Source of the DNA: Entophlyctis helioformis
Lineage: Eukaryota; Chytridiomycota; Chytridiomycetes; Chytridiales; Chytriomycetaceae
Length of the DNA stretch: 64,000 nucleotides
Direction: 5' to 3'
Assembly (NCBI GenBank): GCA_025526915.1
Contig: JAHLKH010000001.1
Location: 186,001-250,000 of the forward strand
Under the pieces are notes generated by a model. The model worked only from the letters and a program-made list of their open reading frames with translations, was not told the DNA's origin and did no database searches. Below, piece after piece: positions 21,654 to 32,925 of the stretch (positions within the stretch are counted from its first letter, which is position 1; each line of letters opens with the position of its first letter). The position numbers and the translations under genes are program-made.

Positions 21654-23505
21654 GCTCGCTGGCCGCAAAGTGCAAGTCGCAATGTCCCAACTCAGCCCAC
21701 TTGGAGATGCTACGGCCGGCGCTATCGGTGCGGTGTTCGCCAACACGCTCGTGTTCCCTCTTGATGTGTACGTTGGCTGCCACCGAGCTCCTCCTGGTGC
21801 AAGCCGTCGCCTCGATGCATATCAGCAACAGCTGCTGGCTGCCAACGGTGGTTTGTGGTTGCTGCTGCTGCCAGTCACATTCACATGCAACACGGACGGA
21901 TTCTGACAGCTTGTGACCGCCATTGCATGTGAATCCATCCATGCGCTTGCTCCTTACTCCTTGCTCCTCGCTCCTTGCTCCTCGCTTGACTGCGTGCGGC
22001 ACCTCTGGCCCGCCACGACCTGCCATGGCACTGCCTGGCATGCCCACCTTGGCCTGCCACACTGGACGGCGCTGGTCTGTCTGGGCGTCAATGGTGCCGA
22101 CGTCGGCCTGCCCACGTGGAACGTGAACAACCATTACAGCATCAAAACTCGTCTTCAGGTCCAAACAAAGGCGCTCAAGACCGTCAAGCCGTCGCAGCAC
22201 TACAACTCGGCTGTCGACGCCCTGCTCAAAATCTACCAGAACGAGGGCCTGCGCGGCCTGTACTCGGGCTTTGGCGCCGGCCTCTTTGGCACCGTCGTCT
22301 CCTCCTTTTCGTACTTTTACATCTACGGCAATGTTCGCGGCGCGTACCACGAGCACATTGGCAATTCCGAGATTTCGACAGCCATGGAGCTGGTTCTGGG
22401 TGCGGCTGCCGGTGCACTCTGCCAGTTTGTTGTCCTGCCCATCACGGTCGTTACAACAAGGTAATGCGCTTGCTGCATGCTTGCTCCGCGGGCACTCGGC
22501 ATGCCAAGGTGGCATCTGTGCTGCTTGAATGCAGGCGTGGATGCAAGCGTGGATGCAAGCTGCTGCTCCTCTTTGCCGGCAGACTGCACTCCTTCACGGA
22601 TGCCGTGCATATCGCATGCATCGATTGGCCCAAGTTTCGCTGCCACTAACTCCATTCGAATAGGCAACAAACAGATGCCGAACTCAAGCACGTTTCCCTC
22701 AAGCGCATTATCAGCCTTGTATTCAAGGATGAGGGCTACCAGGGATTCTGGAAGGGCCTCAAGGCATCGTTGGTGCTGTGCACCAACCCGGCAATCACAT
22801 ACGGCATGTTTGAGCGACTCAAGGCTCTTTTGATCAAACATCGCGGCGCCGACGCCGGCCCTCTGTCGACGGGACACATTTTCCTCATTGGCGCATTGTC
22901 CAAGACGCTGGCTACGATTGTGACGTGTAAGCTGGATGCATTGGCATCTACGCCCTTTTCTCTGCGCAGCCGCCTGTTTGCTTGGAGGCCTGACTGCTGT
23001 TGCTGCCTGGCTGGTATGGTGCTGACCATCGTGTCTCGTTGACGCTACAGATCCGTACATCATGGCCAAGGTTCGCATGCAGTGGCGCCCTCCCAAGGAC
23101 CTTGGCCATCTCACTGAAAAGGAGCGGGAGATGATCCAGTACAAGAGCTCGCTGGACATTCTGCGCAAGGTCTACAAGACGGACGGCTTTGCAGGCTGGT
23201 ACAAGGTACGGTAGAATCCCACTTCCCTCTCTTGTCCCCATTTGTTGTGCTCGCTCTCATCAATCTTTCGACGGACTCCTATTCCTTGTGGCTGTTTTCG
23301 TTGTTGTCTGCTGCGTTTGCCAATAACGAATGGCGATTCTGATTCCAACTGCTGCTTATCCAACCAGGGAATGTCGACACAAATCCTCAAGGCTGTCCTC
23401 TGCCAAGCCATCCTGTTTGTGTCCAAGGAGAAGCTGACGTGGTACACGCTCCTTCTCTTTTCTCTGTTTGACAAGTCCAAGCGCGGCGTCAAGATTGCCG
23501 AGTAA
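21511..23505 (+). CDS. Peroxisomal adenine nucleotide carrier, SLC25A17/PMP47 type
   Basis: Mitochondrial-carrier-family protein of the peroxisomal branch, expected to exchange ATP/AMP (or CoA/FAD) for beta-oxidation. Exons: 21511-21767, 22140-22460, 22664-22926, 23051-23205 and 23368-23505; phases fit, 377 residues from 21511 or 320 from the internal ATG at 21682. Seen: FPLDVIKTRLQVQ (first PxD motif), LPITVVTTRQQ (second) and TYPYIMAKVRMQWRPP (third). The YSGFGAGLFG and YQGFWKGLKAS signatures are also present. The third-repeat sequence is characteristic of PMP47/PMP34 rather than ANT. The extra 57 N-terminal codons come from the duplicated block and are not typical of the family, so 21682 may be the ancestral start. 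Confidence 0.88.
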
Positions 23506-23680
23506 ACGCTTCATCAACGTCGCCAGCTGGATCCTTTTGCCCCGTCCATGTCCACACTGATTGGGGGTTGGCATGGCTGTTTGACCGAATCGGACATCCA
23601 TTTCATTGTTCCTCTTAGACCGGCAGTCCAACTTTGTAGTGAATGTCTTGTCCAACGGAATTTTGTCAGTAAGCTTACTA

Positions 23681-24494
23681 TCAGGACTCGGCTGCAGCGG
23701 GCACGTTCTTTGCTGATGCATCGCTCAGCTCGCCATACACGACCAGCCGATGCACAGAGATGAACGGAGAATAGCCGCGTGTGGCTTCGAATCGCAAGTG
23801 GCGAGCAACAAGAGGGTCCTGCGGCGAAACTGCATGTGTCTGAAGTACATTATCTGTGTCTTCAAGACCTGTGAGAGAGTCGATGGGCATGGTTTCATGA
23901 GATGGCAGGGATGCCAGGGTCAGAACGCGCGGCATGGCATTGCAATCACGACGTGCGCCATGTTACTTTGGTCAGAAATGGATTCAAACTGCAGCGGCTT
24001 GTCTGTTTTGCAGGCTTCGATGTTCCAGTGCGCGACTGCTCAGCCCCGGCCGACATATGCGTGTCAGTTTGCAAGAGCGATGATGCAGCAAAAGGACGGT
24101 ATCGCATGCAGTTGCTTGCCTTTCATGGACGACACAATGATTTTGGAGATGGACACTGGCGCTGGAAAGGAAACAACAAACTCTTGGGGATACAGACCCG
24201 TGGAGATCCAGAATGTCTTGAGGTTGCTGCTCGGGCGGAAGCGAGCAGAGCGTGTTGTGTGTTGTGTGTTGCATGTTGTGTGTGAGCAGCAGGCCGCGTC
24301 ATCAACCGTCCACAGGCGTCCGTCTGTGGCGGCTGGCCGTACAATTATGCTCATGCAAATGTAGGTGCAAGGACGCCATGCGGTGCTTACCCGTCCAAGA
24401 TGCAGTCGGGTGGGTGCTTTGGGTGCTCAGACGTGGCCAGGGCGAGCTTTGCCCCGTTGGACGCAAGCGCGATGTTCTCCGGCGGCACAACCAT
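23681..24494 (-). CDS. IFT25: Intraflagellar transport protein IFT25 (HSPB11-like)
   Basis: Small beta-sandwich subunit of IFT-B, paired with IFT27. Proposed exons: 24494-24391, 24226-24120, 24035-23967 and 23868-23681, giving 155 residues, the family size. Seen: MVVPPENIALASNG; then DGNLKTFWISTGLYPQEFVV across the first junction, matching the HSPB11 core; then ISKIIVSS, DKPLQFE, ARHLRFEATRGYSPFISVHRLVVYG. The second intron has a GC donor (GCAAGC at 24119) and AG acceptor, required to keep the frame. The third (GTAACA donor) removes a segment absent from homologues. The gene is divergent from RGP1, with duplicated block copy 2 between them. With LRRC23 it marks a flagellated life stage. Confidence 0.85.
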
Positions 24495-24580
24495 GTTGAA
24501 TCAAGGCAAAGGTTGCGTGGGCCGCCCGATCTTGGTCTTGAAAGAATGCTGGCTGGCGCGCCATGGTGGCACTGTTGAGC

Positions 24581-24884
24581 ATCCCGACGCTCGCTGGCCG
24601 CCCAGATGATCGCACCGTGGCGTCTTCTCTTTGGACACTGACCCTTTCTGCCTGGCGCCACTCCGCCCTTGACGGCACCAAAGCATTGCTTGCTGCCATC
24701 CAGTCACGTGTCTGTTCACGTGATCCGCCTTCCACGCAGACATGTCCCGTTTTATCGAATCATGGATCCTCCCAGTCTATCTCGCGGCCCGCAAAGCAAT
24801 CAAGGTTGGTGTGGTGGAACGCTCGCCGTTGTGCGCTGCCGACCGGGCGTCCATGCTGGCTGCTGACTCTTTGGCCATGGCATG
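24581..24884 (+). repeat. Duplicated promoter block, copy 2
   Basis: Second copy of the block at 21319-21653, located in the divergent promoter between IFT25 and RGP1. It still contains the MSRFIESWILPVYL frame from 24742, but after the block this frame ends within 17 codons and joins no gene. The copy therefore looks derived from the carrier locus. Confidence 0.93.
24705..24722. promoter_or_regulatory. Paired CACGTG sites between IFT25 and RGP1
   Basis: CACGTG at 24705-24710 and 24717-24722, same 12-base spacing as in copy 1; one spacer base differs (C to T). It lies about 235 bases before the RGP1 ATG and 211 bases before that of IFT25. Confidence 0.55.
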
Positions 24885-24955
24885 TCATGCGCACTGGCGT
24901 TCAACCTGCCAAACAGAGCACCGCCTTAAGTGAGCAGAGCCGCAGCACAACAACA

Positions 24956-27900
24956 ATGGTCGTGGTGCTCACTGCGACGCTGCCGCAAGACGGTGTCTTC
25001 TTTGCTGGCGAAAAGTTCAGCTGCACGTTGACGTTCACCAACGTCATCCAGCCAGCACCGTCGCAGGAGACCGCGCACTCTGGGCCAGCTGCCAATGGAG
25101 GCGTTGGGCCTGATAGGCGTCCAAAGCCGTCAAGACCCATGTCGATGCCTGCCGGAATGACTCTTGGTGTTCCGCCATCTGGCCCTGGAGGCGCTCGCTC
25201 CCTTGGTCGGCAGCCCGTCGTCGGCCGTGATCAACTGCCGCACCAGCCACCCGGCCAACTGCCCCCGGCGTCGACTTCCACAGACCCAAGCAGCGGCCCG
25301 GCAGATCATCCAAGAAACCCCAGCGCAGCCTCCAGCATCCAGGGTGGCGAGGCAGCTCTCCAGAGCTTCTCCAACTCCCCGATGCTTGGCAATCGCGCCG
25401 AAGGACCGGCTGGCGTAAACGGCGAACATAACTCGCGGCCGTTCCAGCGACATATCAGATCCATCTCTGAAAGCATACCCTTGGCGCCAAGCTCGGCCGG
25501 CGACCCAACGAAGCGCGTGCCAAGGACAGATGGCATTAGCGATTCTGGCGCTGGCAGCGGCAGTGGATCGGGCGGTCCCAAAAGTGAAGGTTTGGCGCGG
25601 ACGTTGTCGCGGACCCTGTCCATCAGCACGCTGCGTTCGATTGCCGGATCGCTCTTTGGTCCGACGGTATCTGCCGACTCGCAGAATCCTTCACAGCAGC
25701 AACAGCGCCAGCAGCAACAGCGCCAGCAACAACAGCAGCAACCTAGAAACAGCAACGCGTATGATACGAGGCCGTTTGACCAATTGACGCTTGACCAGCA
25801 GCAGCAACGGCGCGAGCAGTTGTCATCCATCCAAAGCGAAAGCATCCTCGGCTCTCAAAGCGGCCTTGCTGGGAGCAGCGTCATGCGTGGGCCGTCTGCC
25901 GACGACATTTTTGGTTCGGGGGACTTGCCAACGTCGCCAGGAATGCGCCGCACCGTCTCCGATCTTGCGTCGCCGTCGTTTATTGAAATGCTTTCGCCGC
26001 AAACAGATATGCCAACACCTCTGCTTCGAGATTTGGCAAACGATCGCAACCGTTTGGATACCACCGGTCCAGCCGACGACACCAAGGATGGCGACTCTCT
26101 CGTCAACAGCACCGTCGGACGCAACAGCGAGAGTTTCTCCGACGACAATCAGCAGCCAGTGCAGCCAGAAAGTCACGAGGACGAACGCGGGCAGGCGAAT
26201 GAGGAGGGCGGCAAGATCTTTCTGCAGTCATCGAGTGCCTCAGCAGCCGATCACAGACCCTCCAGCAAACGGCGGTCGGTGCTCCCAACCGATGCAGGTG
26301 CGGTCATGATCGACGGTCGTGACGATGCTGGAGACGATACACTTGGCGAGCCGTCTCCACGTCCATCCACAATGGGATCGAGCGTTACGCTGTCGTCCTC
26401 TGCAGCAGGCCGGGTCTCGCCAGCATTGTCTGAAGCAAGCCCGACTTCGCGCCAGGGCGGCTTAGCAAGCTCCTCATCGTCCTCTCTACTGCCGCAGCCA
26501 CTCCGAATCAATGGCAAGACGGCTGCCGAAGGGGCCCGCGAAGAGATAGCATGGGCATTTGCACAAATGACGGGCCAGTTCACTGTCGACCCATCGTTCA
26601 TCAAGGCAGGCGCGTTTGAGCCTCTGCGACAAAAGATCATGTACCGCACTGCGGGATCTTCCTCTGGGCTCGGTGCCGGCGCTGGCTCTGGCTCAAGTAG
26701 TGCTGTTGGCGGCGGCGGCGGATCGCTGGGCATGGGTGCAACCATGACGCTGAATGCAGGTGCGCCAGCTGCAGTTCCACGGAACGAGATCCCGCCTCTT
26801 CCACTGTACAGCACACCCCCGTCGATTCTCTTTTGCGACGAGTCGCTTGGCCCTGGAGAAAGCAAGTCGTTCAAGTACGAGATTCTGCTACCGGCCGTGT
26901 TGCCGCCGTCGCATCGTGGCAAGATCGCACGGTTTTTCTACAAGCTGATTGTTGGTATCCAACGCAATGGGAGGATCCGGCAGTCGCAGATTATCTCGAT
27001 CCCATTCCGACTCTTCAATCGAACCAATGGTATGCATCCTTGGCGTGCATGTGCTGGCTTGGACGGTCTGTTCCGTCTGGAGGCATATGCAGTGCTCGCA
27101 TACATGACTATCTTTCTTTCAAGGCTGACTTTTTAAAATCGTCTGCTCACCAGCCAATGGGACACGACCCGTGTATGAAGTCATGAATCCTGTAATTGTC
27201 AACAAGGACGACGCGACAGTGGCTGCTGTGCCACCACCAGGAATGGGCATTGCCGTGCCTGTGTCGCCTGGTGCGTCTCTTTGCCAAAACTGCGCACCGT
27301 CCAGGCGATGTTGAGCCACTGCCGTTCGGTATCCATTGACTGTATGCTTGCTTGGTGTTTGCTTGACAACATCAAATCTTGGTGCACACAAAGGCGGTGC
27401 CATGGCACAGCGGGCACAGCTGCTTGGCCAGGCGTCGAGTCTCGACTTTGACGAGTACACCACGACGATGAACAACATCATGAACTTTTGCCAAAGTTCC
27501 AAGAAAGGTGAGCGGATTGTCTGGCTGAAGACATGCGATCGCAAAGCACTGAGCCGCCTGCAGTGTCGTATGAGATTTGCAAGAACAATGAGCACGTTGC
27601 GCAGCTGACGCTGCCTCGAGTTTCGCATCGGCTGGGCGAGTCTATCCAGGTCATTCTCAATTTTACAAACGGCTCAATCCCGTGCTTCCAGGCAAGTCTT
27701 TGGCCTGGCCATTGATGCTGTTGGTTGCATTGCTGTGCTCGCTTGTGAATGCCGTTGTGCTGAACGCAACGGATTGGATGGCTGGCAGGTGTCGGCGTAC
27801 CTTGAGAGCGTTGAGCAAGTCGACTCGCCGTTCTCGGTCAAGGCCAAGCAGCAAACGTCGTCCTATACGCGACGCTGTCATACCGAGCTGCACCGCAACA

Positions 27901-28190
27901 CACTCAATGCGCGTCGGCTTGTCTTGTCTGTGGCCATCCCATCGACAGCCACGGCCGACTTCCAGTCGACAGCCGTGTCTGTCCAGTGGAGCCTGCGGAT
28001 CGAGTTTGTGACGGGCAAGTCAGGGCAGCTGTTGACGGGACAGCACTCGACGGGCGACGGATTCCAGCACCAGCAGGGATTGCAGCGGATGGAGTCGGAG
28101 CCGTTTGACTGCACGATCCCGCTCAAGGTGTTTGGCGGCATGCGTGCTCTCAAGCGCACATCCAAGCGGCTCATGTTCAACATTGCGTGA
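24956..28190 (+). CDS. RGP1: RGP1-type subunit of the Ric1-Rgp1 Golgi GEF
   Basis: Partner of Ric1 in the exchange factor for the Rab Ypt6/Rab6, acting in retrograde traffic at the Golgi. Exons: 24956-27029, 27154-27270, 27394-27507, 27564-27691 and 27789-28190; the lengths sum to 944 residues, longer than yeast Rgp1. Seen: arrestin-like N-terminus MVVVLTATLPQDGVFFAGE with CTLTFTN, then about 550 residues of Ser/Gln-rich insertion. The conserved RGP1 core follows: HRGKIARFFYKLIVGIQR, SQIISIPFRLFNRTN, SYEICKNNEHVAQL, and a C-terminal beta-rich part ending PFDCTIPLKVFGG. The fourth intron starts with GC (GCAAGT at 27692). The start at 24956 lies outside the duplicated block. Confidence 0.85.
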
Positions 28191-28508
28191 GTTATAGTTT
28201 TCGTTGAGATCACTAAAGTGAGTTGCAGCGCCGTTCATGGCTGTTGGCTGGGCTTGGGGGAGTCGAGCGACGGAGACAGCGACAGCGACAGAGAGAGAGA
28301 CAGAGAGAGACAGAGAGCAGCTATGCAGTGCCGAGTATAGAGCGCCAGAGCCACGAGGCCACGGACTATAGGCAGTGGGCTGCCTCGCCTGCCGCCCCAA
28401 GCCCAGCCAACCGACCGTTCGACGCACAGCGGCCTGTGTGGGCGGCGAGAATCAGATCGCCAGTCTGACGACCGCTGACCATGGACTGACCAACACCCAG
28501 ACAGAAGC
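28191..28508. other. Spacer with (GACAGA)n-type purine repeat
   Basis: About 320 bases between RGP1 and bL28m. A GACAGC/GAGACAGA purine-rich simple repeat runs from about 28271 to 28320. Otherwise nothing recognisable; it should hold the bL28m promoter. Confidence 0.6.
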
Positions 28509-29206
28509 ATGGGCATCCCGCATTCGCAAAAGGTGTGGGAGCTGGCCAAGCATGTGGCCAAGGACGGCCCGCTCGCAGACCCTCGCCGAATGGGATCGCT
28601 CCCGCACAGCATTCAGCGCGACAAGCGGGTGCTGCCAACGCTCATGCACGGCAAGAGGATTACGTTTGGCGACCAAGTGTCTGAAAAGGGCGGCAACCGG
28701 TCTCGGCGGGTGTGGATGCCCAACGTGGTGTACCGGCCGCTGTACTCGCGTGCGCTGGACATGTCTGTATGGACCCGCCTGACGACCACAGCCCTGCGCG
28801 AGATCGATGCTGCCGGTGGCATTGACGAGTACATGATCTCGGTGCCGCATGAGCTCATCACATGCGACATTGCACGCATGTACCAGCGTCGGATCACAGA
28901 CCTTTACAAGGCCTCTGCGACCAGCAGCGGCACAAGCCGGCTGACGGCTGAGCGCGAGGAGATGTTTGAGCTCTTGGGCAACACGTACGGTCCCGAATAC
29001 GCCAAGTAAGTTCATCCGCGCGGCTTCTTGCAGCAGTCAAGCTGCGATCGCTCTGGGCTCCCTTGTGACCGAGTTGGATGCCGAATGCCTCCGTCTGTGC
29101 GTTGTACTGACATGCTTGCAACAGGCTACTGAGAAGGGCAACGGCCTCATTGGACGAGAAGGTTGCCAAGAAGTTTGCCGAGAATGTGCAGGATAACCTG
29201 GCATAA
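28509..29206 (+). CDS. Mitochondrial large-subunit ribosomal protein bL28m
   Basis: Structural protein of the mitochondrial ribosome large subunit. Two exons, 28509-29005 and 29125-29206, give 192 residues; splicing at GCCAA|GTAAGT replaces what would otherwise read as an immediate TAA stop and adds a 26-residue helix (LLRRATASLDEKVAKKF). Seen: the L28 motif KRITFGDQVSEKGGNRSRRVWMPN and the conserved block VWTRLTTTALREIDAAGGIDEY. The N-terminus lacks an obvious Arg-rich cleavable presequence but begins with basic, helix-capable sequence. Confidence 0.87.
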
Positions 29207-29576
29207 TGGGCTGCATGTTGTCGAATGAAGGGTTCGCAGCACTCATGCCATGATCTGACCGATTCGAGCCATCAGCCTGCATGAGCGGCCAGTGAATCCA
29301 GCAGATGGCATTGAGAGAGCCTGCTTGCATCAGCGCCACCTACTTGGCCACGACTGCTGATGACGCGGTTTCACAAGCTACCAAAGACACGGTCGACACA
29401 GGAGCGATGGTGCTCGTTCATTGTCCAATAACGTCTACCCAAGGCCAACCCCCAGTCGCGGCCGCCTGTATCGGCGGAGTAACACCATGCAACCTTTTCA
29501 ACCCATCAGCCATCCTGGAGATCTGGCCATTGTCCCACGGGCGGTCGCCATCCACTCCCGCCCATGGCAGGAGACA
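29207..29576. other. Convergent intergenic region
   Basis: About 370 bases between the 3' ends of bL28m (plus) and the membrane protein (minus). No frame, RNA gene or repeat stands out; it should hold both terminators. Confidence 0.6.
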
Positions 29577-30224
29577 CTACAGATCCTCATGCAAGGCAAA
29601 CGAGTTGCTTCGCACGATGGACATGAGATACTCGCGATGAAAGTATATGAGCGATCCTGCGAGCGACAGGATCGCCGGCAGTATGTCCATTTGGATGACG
29701 AGATAGACCCACACGACTGCCAGACCGGGGGCCTTGAGCATGGCGCCAAAGGTCTCGTCGACGGTCGTGTAGTAGATGAGGGTGTTGCCGGCAGCGACGG
29801 CAGCGACGGCGAACAGCAGCTGGGCCACCTTGGAGTGCTTGACGCGGCTGGTGACGTACATGAACAGGACGAGCGATGGGATGAGGGGCAGCTGGCGCGA
29901 GGCGACATGGCGCCAGGTGAACTTGTCCAGGAACCCGTACTGGTGGTGCACAATGTAGTCGAGCATGCCGTGGAAGAGGGCCATGGGGATGCTCATCAGC
30001 ACCGCAACCAAAACGTGCGGCTCCTGGTCGTGGGCAGCGTCCTTGCGGCTCGGGCCTTGGTTGTGCGTGCCGGGCGCGCCCTTGACCTTGTGCAGCACGC
30101 CCGACTTTTCGACAATGTCCCACTGCTCCGCCTCGGACAGGTCGACCAGCGGCTTCCTCGCTGCAGCCTGCCCTTGTGCGGGCTGCCCCTGTGTGCGTGC
30201 TTGCGGCGGTCTGGATGCTGCCAT
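29577..30224 (-). CDS. Four-helix membrane protein, possibly DUF7719 family
   Basis: Uncharacterised fungal membrane protein of 215 residues in one exon. Seen: a hydrophilic N-terminus with DLSEAEQWDIVEKSGVL, then four hydrophobic helices (VLVAVLMSIPMALFHGMLDY; LPLIPSLVLFMYVTS; VAQLLFAVAAVAAGNTLIYY; AVVWVYLVIQMDILPAILSL). The motif KAPGLAVVWVYLVIQMD recalls the conserved end of the fungal DUF7719 family (small ER membrane proteins), which is my tentative assignment. The ATG at 30224 is 53 bases from the divergent SHMT start codon, so the two share a very short promoter. Confidence 0.6.
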   Translation of the reverse strand: MAASRPPQARTQGQPAQGQAAARKPLVDLSEAEQWDIVEKSGVLHKVKGAPGTHNQGPSRKDAAHDQEPHVLVAVLMSIPMALFHGMLDYIVHHQYGFLDKFTWRHVASRQLPLIPSLVLFMYVTSRVKHSKVAQLLFAVAAVAAGNTLIYYTTVDETFGAMLKAPGLAVVWVYLVIQMDILPAILSLAGSLIYFHREYLMSIVRSNSFALHEDL

Positions 30225-30277
30225 GGACGGGTGGCCGCGGTGGTTGTGGAGTTGCCCGCGATCTCGCAAACCCAAAA

Positions 30278-32672
30278 ATGCTCCTCACTGCCGCCCGCCG
30301 CCTTGGTTTCTCGGCCGCCACTGCTGCCGGTCCTGCCGCTGCGTCTGCCCTGCGTGTTGCGGCACGGTGCCCTGCCATGGCCGCCGCTGTCCACACGCTG
30401 CCCAAGGTGCGCCTGTCTCTCCGTCCTGCGTTGTGCCGCACCTGCGCATGCCGGCTGCACGCCCTTGCCGCCACGAAAGCCGGCATGCTGACTAATGCAT
30501 CCAACGCTGCTCCCGCCGGTTTCCTGCTCGCCCTGCTCGCCCTGCTGCCCCTCGCTGCGCCTTGCTGTCCTTTGCTGTCCTTTACTGCGCTGCAACCACC
30601 GGACTGCCAACGGCCGCTGCTACCGTCGATGCACAGATTCTGTCTGGCTCGCTGCAAGAGGTCGATCCTGCCATCTACAACCTGATCGAGCTCGAGAAGC
30701 AGCGCCAGCGCGACAGCATCGTGCTGATTCCCTCCGAGGTGCGTCGCACATGCACATGCACATGCACTCGTGTCCAATCTGGCCGCTGGCTTGCGTCTTG
30801 CCGTGCATGCATCAAACGCTTCCGCTGCACGACCGTCTCGTCGCCAGCCTCGTCGCCAGCCTTGTGACTGGCATTGACGCTCTCTGCTGATCCGTTGACC
30901 TGCACAGAACTTTACATCGCCAGCTGTCATGACCGCACTCGGATCGGTCATGCAGAACAAGTACTCGGAGGGCTACCCCAACGCTCGCTACTATGGCGGC
31001 AACGAGATTATCGACCAGGCCGAGATCCTGTGCCAAAACCGCGCACTCGAGGCATTCAACCTCGACCCTGCCAAGTGGGGCGTCAATGTGCAGTCGCTCT
31101 CGGGTGCACCTGCCAACCTCTACGTGTACAGCGCCTTGCTCAAGCCGCATGAGCGCCTTATGGGTCTTGACCTTCCCCACGGTGGCCAGTAAGTGCGGCC
31201 CGCACGCATGCCTGCTGAACGCTCGAGCGTTGGCCTCGTCGGGAGTGCTGATGGGTTGGTTCTGCATTCTCGCCACCATCCCTATTAAGCCTCTCGCACG
31301 GCTATCAGACGGACACCAAGAAGATCTCGGCCATTTCCAGCTACTTCGAGACTGCTCCCTACCGTCTGGACGAGAGCACTGGCGTGGTCGACTTTGAGGC
31401 GTTGGAAAAGTTCTCGTCCATCTACCGCCCCAAGATCATTGTCGCGGGTGCCTCTGCATATGCGCGCAACTGGGACTATGGTCGCATGCGCAAGGTGTGT
31501 AAAGAAGAAGAAGAGTTGATCTGACTGTAACTTTGGGGGGAAAGATTGCTGATCATGAATGGCATGCGCAGATTGCCGATAACGTTGGCGCTTACCTCAT
31601 GGCCGACATTGCTCACGTCAGTGGTACGCCAGATAGGTCCCTGCTTTGGGCTGGCATTTGCACACTCGACCGGCAATGGCGGCATCTGCTGATCGCCATG
31701 CACAATGTTTAACGTCAATGTCGGGCAGGCATGATTGCTGCTGGTGTTGTGCCGTCGCCTTTCGAGCATGCCGACATTGTGACGACCACGACCCACAAGT
31801 CACTCCGCGGTCCCCGTGGCGCCATGATCTTCTTCCGCAGAGGTGTCCGTAAGACGACCAAGAAGGGCGAAGGTATGGCTCCATCTGTGTTCCCACCCAG
31901 CCTCTTTGGCAGACGCCTCCATGGCTGGATGGGGCTTGTGAGACTCCCTGTTGAGAAACACGCGTCTGACAGTTCAAGTGTGACTTGGAACAGAGATCAT
32001 GTACGACCTCGAGAACCCCATCAACTTCTCCGTGTTTCCTGGCCACCAGGGCGGACCCCACAACCACACCATCACCGCTCTTGCAGTCGCTCTCAAGCAG
32101 GCCACGACGCCCGAGTTCAAGGCGTACCAGGTGCAGGTGCTGAAGAATGCCAAGGCCCTCGAGACCGAGTTTGCCAAGCGCGGGTACAACATGGTGTCTG
32201 GCGGCACCGACACGCACCTTCTCCTGCTTGATCTGCGCAGCAAGAACATTGACGGCGCTCGTGTCGAGCGCATCCTTGAACTGGTCAAGATTGCCGCCAA
32301 CAAGAACACGATCCCTGGAGACAAGAGTGCCCTCATCCCCCACGGTCTCCGCATCGGCTCGCCTGCCATGACCACGCGTGGTCTTGTCGAGTCTGACTTT
32401 GTGACTGTTGTCGACTTTATCGACCGCGCCATCCAGATCACTATCGACATTAACAAGACTGTCAAGGGTAAGCGAGCAAGGCACATTGTAATCACCTTTA
32501 CTTGCCTTTGCACCACACTGGCTAACAGTAGTATCGCATTGCATATGCAGGCACCAAGCTCAAGGACTTCAAGGCTGCTGTTGGAGAGACTGGCGAGGCG
32601 TTCCCTGAGATTGCCAAGTTGCGCGCCGATGTCATTGCCTTTGCCCACCAGTTCCCCACTGTTGGCTTCTAA
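30278..32672 (+). CDS. SHMT: Serine hydroxymethyltransferase, mitochondrial type
   Basis: PLP enzyme converting serine and tetrahydrofolate to glycine and methylene-THF. Eight exons: 30278-30406, 30637-30738, 30908-31188, 31290-31494, 31572-31623, 31729-31872, 31994-32467 and 32551-32672; phases sum to 502 residues. Seen: an Arg/Ala-rich N-terminus ([15 protein letters not shown]) that looks like a mitochondrial presequence, then [18 protein letters not shown] and [20 protein letters not shown]. The PLP-lysine motif is [14 protein letters not shown], followed by [14 protein letters not shown]. All catalytic landmarks are intact. Its start is 53 bases from the divergent membrane-protein gene. 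Confidence 0.95.
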
Positions 32673-32925
32673 AGCCGCCAGCCACCTCCTGCTGCAACGC
32701 TCTTTCAAATCTCATCATCAATGCTCATCAGAAACGGGCCTTGACCATTCATTCAATTGAGAGTGAGACTCGGAGAAGAAAGCATGCTGGGGTTGGGGTT
32801 GGTGTTGGTGTTGGTGGGGCAGGCAGGTTGGAATGGAATATACATGGCCCACATGCGTTGGCAGGTATCTGCCAATGCTCTGCAGAGTATCAAAAACGAG
32901 GATGACGTGGTGCACGCCGAGCAGC

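Noticed and set aside
23967..24035. IFT25 read through 23966-23869 without an intron
   Set aside because: The frame stays open, but it adds a 33-residue segment absent from HSPB11; a GTAACA...CACAG intron gives the family length.
24742..24933. Small gene MSRFIESWILPVYL... in duplicated block copy 2
   Set aside because: It is a truncated duplicate of the carrier's 5' end; the frame changes to unrelated sequence right at the block border and stops.
29421..30491. Plus-strand frame of about 356 codons opposite the membrane-protein gene
   Set aside because: It is antisense to four clear transmembrane helices and crosses the SHMT start; no domain is recognisable.
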